Made by a program: the position numbers and the translations under genes
From: Pelagilacustribacter hypolimneticus
Lineage (GTDB): Bacteria > Pseudomonadota > Alphaproteobacteria > Pelagibacterales > Pelagibacteraceae
DNA: 8,417 nucleotides
Assembly (NCBI GenBank): GCA_965235125.1
Contig: CBDDXH010000047.1
Coordinates: forward strand, 1 to 8,417
Reading direction: 5' to 3'
Shown here: positions 6,663-8,417 of the stretch, piece after piece
How positions within the stretch are numbered: position 1 is the stretch's first letter
How the letters are laid out: every line of letters begins with the position of its first letter
Notes under the pieces: generated by a model
Databases searched by the model: none
What the model was told of the DNA's origin: nothing
What the model saw: only the letters and a program-made list of their open reading frames with translations

Positions 6663-6948
6663 AGGCTTTTGATTTTCCAAAAACTATATAAGTATAATTA
6701 GAATTAATTGCACCCTTTATTTTTAAAAGATTGTGCACTATAGCTTTTAATTTACGTCTAATTCTGTTTCTTTTTACAGCGTTCCCAACTTTTTTTTTCA
6801 TCACAAAACTAAAATGTAATAAGTTTTTATTTTTGCTTGGTATAAAATTCTTTGCTGCAAAAATAGAAAAAAAATCGGTATGAACTTTTTTTTCTTTTAA
6901 AACTGTTTTAAAGTGAATATTTTTTTTTAGACTTTCAAGCTTAATCAT
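6604..6948 (-). CDS. rnpA: Ribonuclease P protein component RnpA
   Basis: This is the basic protein subunit of RNase P, which supports the catalytic RNA in removing 5' leaders from precursor tRNAs. The 114 residues match the family size. The signature RNR motif is in KKKVGNAVKRNRIRRKLK (51-68), with Arg60-Asn61-Arg62 and the following basic cluster that contact the RNA. The N-terminal SLKKNIHFKTVLKEKK and FFSIFAAKNF segments correspond to the first helix and the central-cleft strand. The protein is Lys-rich, as expected in an AT-rich genome. The ATG at 6948 lies six bases after the rpmH stop, so translation is probably coupled to L34. The last 59 bases are also read in another frame as the start of yidD. 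Confidence 0.95.
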   Translation of the reverse strand: MIKLESLKKNIHFKTVLKEKKVHTDFFSIFAAKNFIPSKNKNLLHFSFVMKKKVGNAVKRNRIRRKLKAIVHNLLKIKGAINSNYTYIVFGKSKAYEKNHKILFSAMQKSFEKF

Positions 6949-6954
6949 TAAAAA

Positions 6955-7089
6955 TTAAGTTGAGATAGTTTTTCTTCCTTTAGCTCTTCGTCTAGCAATT
7001 AACTTTCGACCGCCCTTAGTAGCCATTCGAGCTCTAAAACCGTGTCTTCTTTTTCTTACTAAGTTACTGGGCTGATAAGTTCTTTTCAT
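6955..7089 (-). CDS. rpmH: 50S ribosomal protein L34
   Basis: A 44-residue ORF was read directly from the sequence: it starts MKRTYQPSNLVRKRRHGF and continues RARMATKGGRKLIARRRAKG, which is the near-invariant L34 sequence. The end is a short GRKTIST. L34 is a small, very basic protein of the large ribosomal subunit that contacts 23S rRNA. It is the first gene of the minus-strand block, followed after six bases by rnpA, the classic rpmH-rnpA pair in which L34 and the RNase P protein are made from one message. The ATG at 7089 lies 50 bases from the divergent VTT-domain gene, so its promoter must lie in that gap or inside the neighbouring gene. Only ordinary L34 features are seen. Confidence 0.97.
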   Translation of the reverse strand: MKRTYQPSNLVRKRRHGFRARMATKGGRKLIARRRAKGRKTIST

Positions 7090-7139
7090 GGATATTAAAA
7101 GTTATATAATCTATTAAATTTGTATTGTACATGTAAATA
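7090..7139. promoter_or_regulatory. Divergent intergenic region, probable promoters for rpmH (-) and the VTT-domain gene (+)
   Basis: This 50-base gap lies between two divergently read start codons and is the only non-coding stretch longer than 7 bases in the window. It is almost all A/T. On the plus strand TATAAT at 7105-7110 is a perfect -10 match and would start a transcript about 25-30 bases before the ATG at 7140, but no -35 is evident upstream. On the minus strand TATAAC (plus 7101-7106) and a TGTACA (7126-7131) about 19 bases further upstream could form a weak promoter, although a start there would leave only a few bases of leader before rpmH. The overlapping palindromes TGTACA and TACATGTA (7126-7135) may be a protein site or chance. 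Promoter activity is inferred from position; the exact elements are uncertain. Confidence 0.4.
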
Positions 7140-7865
7140 ATGAGTAAAAAGCTCAAAATATTTTTAGGAATTTCTTATTTGTTTATTCTGTCAATATTTT
7201 TGTATTTTACTTTTTTGCACATTGAACTAAGTAGACTAAATGATTTCTCATACTATAAAGAAGTCCAATTAAATTTTGAGAATTTTATTCTAGATAATAT
7301 TTATATTAATTTATTAATTTTCTTTATATTTTCTGTAGTTTGGGTCTCTTTACTCGGATTTGCAACTCCTTTATTAATAATCTCGGGAATTTTATTTGGC
7401 AAATGGTATGGCACATTTATATCATTGATTGCTATATCTGTTGGTGCATCGATACTTTATATAATTACTAATTTTTTTTTTAAAGATTTAGTTAATGAAT
7501 TATTAAAAAAAAGATTTTCAAAATATATTACTCTTTTTAATAAAAATGAATTTTATTATTTCTTTATTTTTAGAATTACAGGTGGTTTAGGTCTTCCATT
7601 CCCTTTACAAAATACCCTGCCAGTCATTTTTAATATTAAAAAAATTAATTATTTTTTTGCAAGTATTCTAGGATTTGTACCAGGTTTTTTTATCTGGAAT
7701 ACCATTGGATCTGGAATTAATATGTTTATAAAAAATTCAGAAAATTTTAGTTTTATTAGGTTATTATCTACTAAAGAAATTTATTTGCCAATCTTAATGT
7801 TTTTAATTTTTGTTATGATTACTTTATTTATTAAGAAAAAATTTTTCAATGTTAAAGATAAATAA
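7140..7865 (+). CDS. TVP38/TMEM64 family membrane protein (VTT domain)
   Basis: The 241-residue integral membrane protein belongs to the VTT/SNARE-associated (TVP38/TMEM64, DedA-related) group. A hydrophobic N-terminal helix (about 7-25) is followed by a helix at 56-72. The family core comes next: GFATPLLIISGILFGKWYG (73-91), a Gly/Ala/Ser-rich helix to about 110, an amphipathic connector with LLKKRFSKYITLF (121-133), and the signature FRITGGLGLPFPLQNTLP (144-161) with Arg145, Pro153, Pro155 and Asn158. A helix follows with the typical GFVPGFFIWNTIGSG (178-192), then a final membrane helix (215-230) and a Lys-rich tail. Bacterial members are thought to move or handle lipids such as polyprenyl phosphate or phospholipids, but the function of this subgroup is not settled. 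The ATG at 7140 has no clear Shine-Dalgarno. Its 3' end overlaps the next gene by 17 bases, suggesting co-translation. Confidence 0.88.
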   Translation: MSKKLKIFLGISYLFILSIFLYFTFLHIELSRLNDFSYYKEVQLNFENFILDNIYINLLIFFIFSVVWVSLLGFATPLLIISGILFGKWYGTFISLIAISVGASILYIITNFFFKDLVNELLKKRFSKYITLFNKNEFYYFFIFRITGGLGLPFPLQNTLPVIFNIKKINYFFASILGFVPGFFIWNTIGSGINMFIKNSENFSFIRLLSTKEIYLPILMFLIFVMITLFIKKKFFNVKDK

Positions 7866-8417
7866 AAATAATTTATTTGAAGATCAAAGTCCTTATCTTC
7901 AGCAACACAAAAATAATCCTGTAAATTGGCAGTTGTGGTCAAAAGAATCTTTAGATACCGCTAAAGAAAAAAAAATTCCTATACTTCTCAGCATTGGATA
8001 TGCAAGTTGCCATTGGTGTCATGTTATGGCCCATGAAAGTTTCGAAGATAAAGAAACAGCAGATCTTATGAATAAATATTTTTTAAATATAAAAGTAGAT
8101 CGGGAAGAAAGGCCAGATATTGATTATATTTTTCAAAGTTCTTTTCAACTTTTTAATCAGTCAGGCGGGGGGTGGCCTCTAACTATGTTTCTTGATGAAA
8201 ATGCCATACCTTTTATGGCAGGAACCTATTTTCCCAAAGTTCCTTCTCACGGTTTACCTTCGTTTAAAGAAATTATTTTAAAGGTAGGAGAAACTTATAA
8301 TCAACAACGAGAAGAAATAATTAGACAGTCTCCAATTATTTCTAAAAGTTTAGAATTAAGAAAATCATCTGTTTTAGATCAAGATCTAGAAGTTATTTTA
8401 CAAAATATTATTAATAA
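7849..8417 (+). CDS. Thioredoxin-domain protein of the DUF255/YyaL (SPATA20-like) family, N-terminal part (3' end outside window)
   Basis: The frame starts at ATG 7849 and stays open to the right edge, giving 189 complete codons of a protein that is usually about 600-700 residues. Family signatures are unmistakable: SPYLQQHKNNPVNWQLW (14-30), PILLSIGYASCHWCHVM (44-60) with the CHWCH motif in the place of a thioredoxin CxxC (Cys54, Cys57), ESFEDKETADLMN (63-75), IKVDREERPDID (81-92), GGGWPLTMFLDENAIPF (106-122) and AGTYFP (124-129). The fold is a thioredoxin-like domain followed, outside the window, by an (alpha/alpha)6 barrel resembling glycoside hydrolases or epimerases. The biochemical role of the family is not established. 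The start codon overlaps the VTT-domain gene by 17 bases, and no ATG closer to the conserved SPYLQQH block exists. It was found by translating the open right end. Confidence 0.92.
   Translation, partial: MLKINKNNLFEDQSPYLQQHKNNPVNWQLWSKESLDTAKEKKIPILLSIGYASCHWCHVMAHESFEDKETADLMNKYFLNIKVDREERPDIDYIFQSSFQLFNQSGGGWPLTMFLDENAIPFMAGTYFPKVPSHGLPSFKEIILKVGETYNQQREEIIRQSPIISKSLELRKSSVLDQDLEVILQNIIN

Noticed and set aside
1..8417. CRISPR array, insertion sequence, prophage, toxin-antitoxin or defence system
   Set aside because: There are no direct-repeat arrays, transposase or integrase motifs or terminal inverted repeats; nearly every base is assigned to a recognisable gene.

Overview
The window looks like ordinary chromosome from a very AT-rich, streamlined alphaproteobacterium, most probably Pelagibacterales (SAR11) or a close relative. 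The reasons are the heavy use of A/T-ending codons, Lys/Asn/Ile-rich proteins, almost no intergenic DNA, few recognisable Shine-Dalgarno sites, and the alphaproteobacterial gene order rpmH-rnpA-yidD-yidC-argB-HAD phosphatase-dapD-dapE. The taxonomic call is inference from composition and synteny; there is no rRNA or other taxonomic marker here.

Layout: bases 1-354 (+) hold the C-terminal part of truA (tRNA pseudouridine synthase), entering from the left edge. It converges, with a 7-base gap, on a block of nine minus-strand genes running from 7089 down to 362. In order of transcription these are rpmH (ribosomal protein L34), rnpA (RNase P protein), yidD and yidC (membrane protein insertion), argB (acetylglutamate kinase), a HAD phosphatase of the pyrimidine 5'-nucleotidase type, dapD and dapE (two consecutive-branch steps of the succinylase route to diaminopimelate and lysine), and a family 2 glycosyltransferase. 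The largest gap in the block is 6 bases and most junctions overlap or abut, so it is probably one transcript. To the right, a 50-base divergent intergenic region (7090-7139) separates rpmH from a plus-strand pair: a TVP38/TMEM64 (VTT-domain) membrane protein, and the first 189 codons of a DUF255/YyaL-type thioredoxin-domain protein that runs off the right edge.

Functionally, the minus-strand block joins ribosome and tRNA maturation (L34, RNase P protein), inner-membrane protein insertion (YidD, YidC) and amino-acid/cell-wall precursor synthesis (ArgB, DapD, DapE). The terminal glycosyltransferase is the only gene in it that looks accessory.

I found no CRISPR array, mobile element, prophage, tRNA, rRNA or riboswitch, and no convincing undescribed system. 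The points most worth a second look are the apparent absence of engB/ysxC between yidC and argB, paired unusual substitutions near the DapD active site, the glycosyltransferase added at the operon end with a 13-base poly-A coding tract, and the long rnpA/yidD coding overlap.
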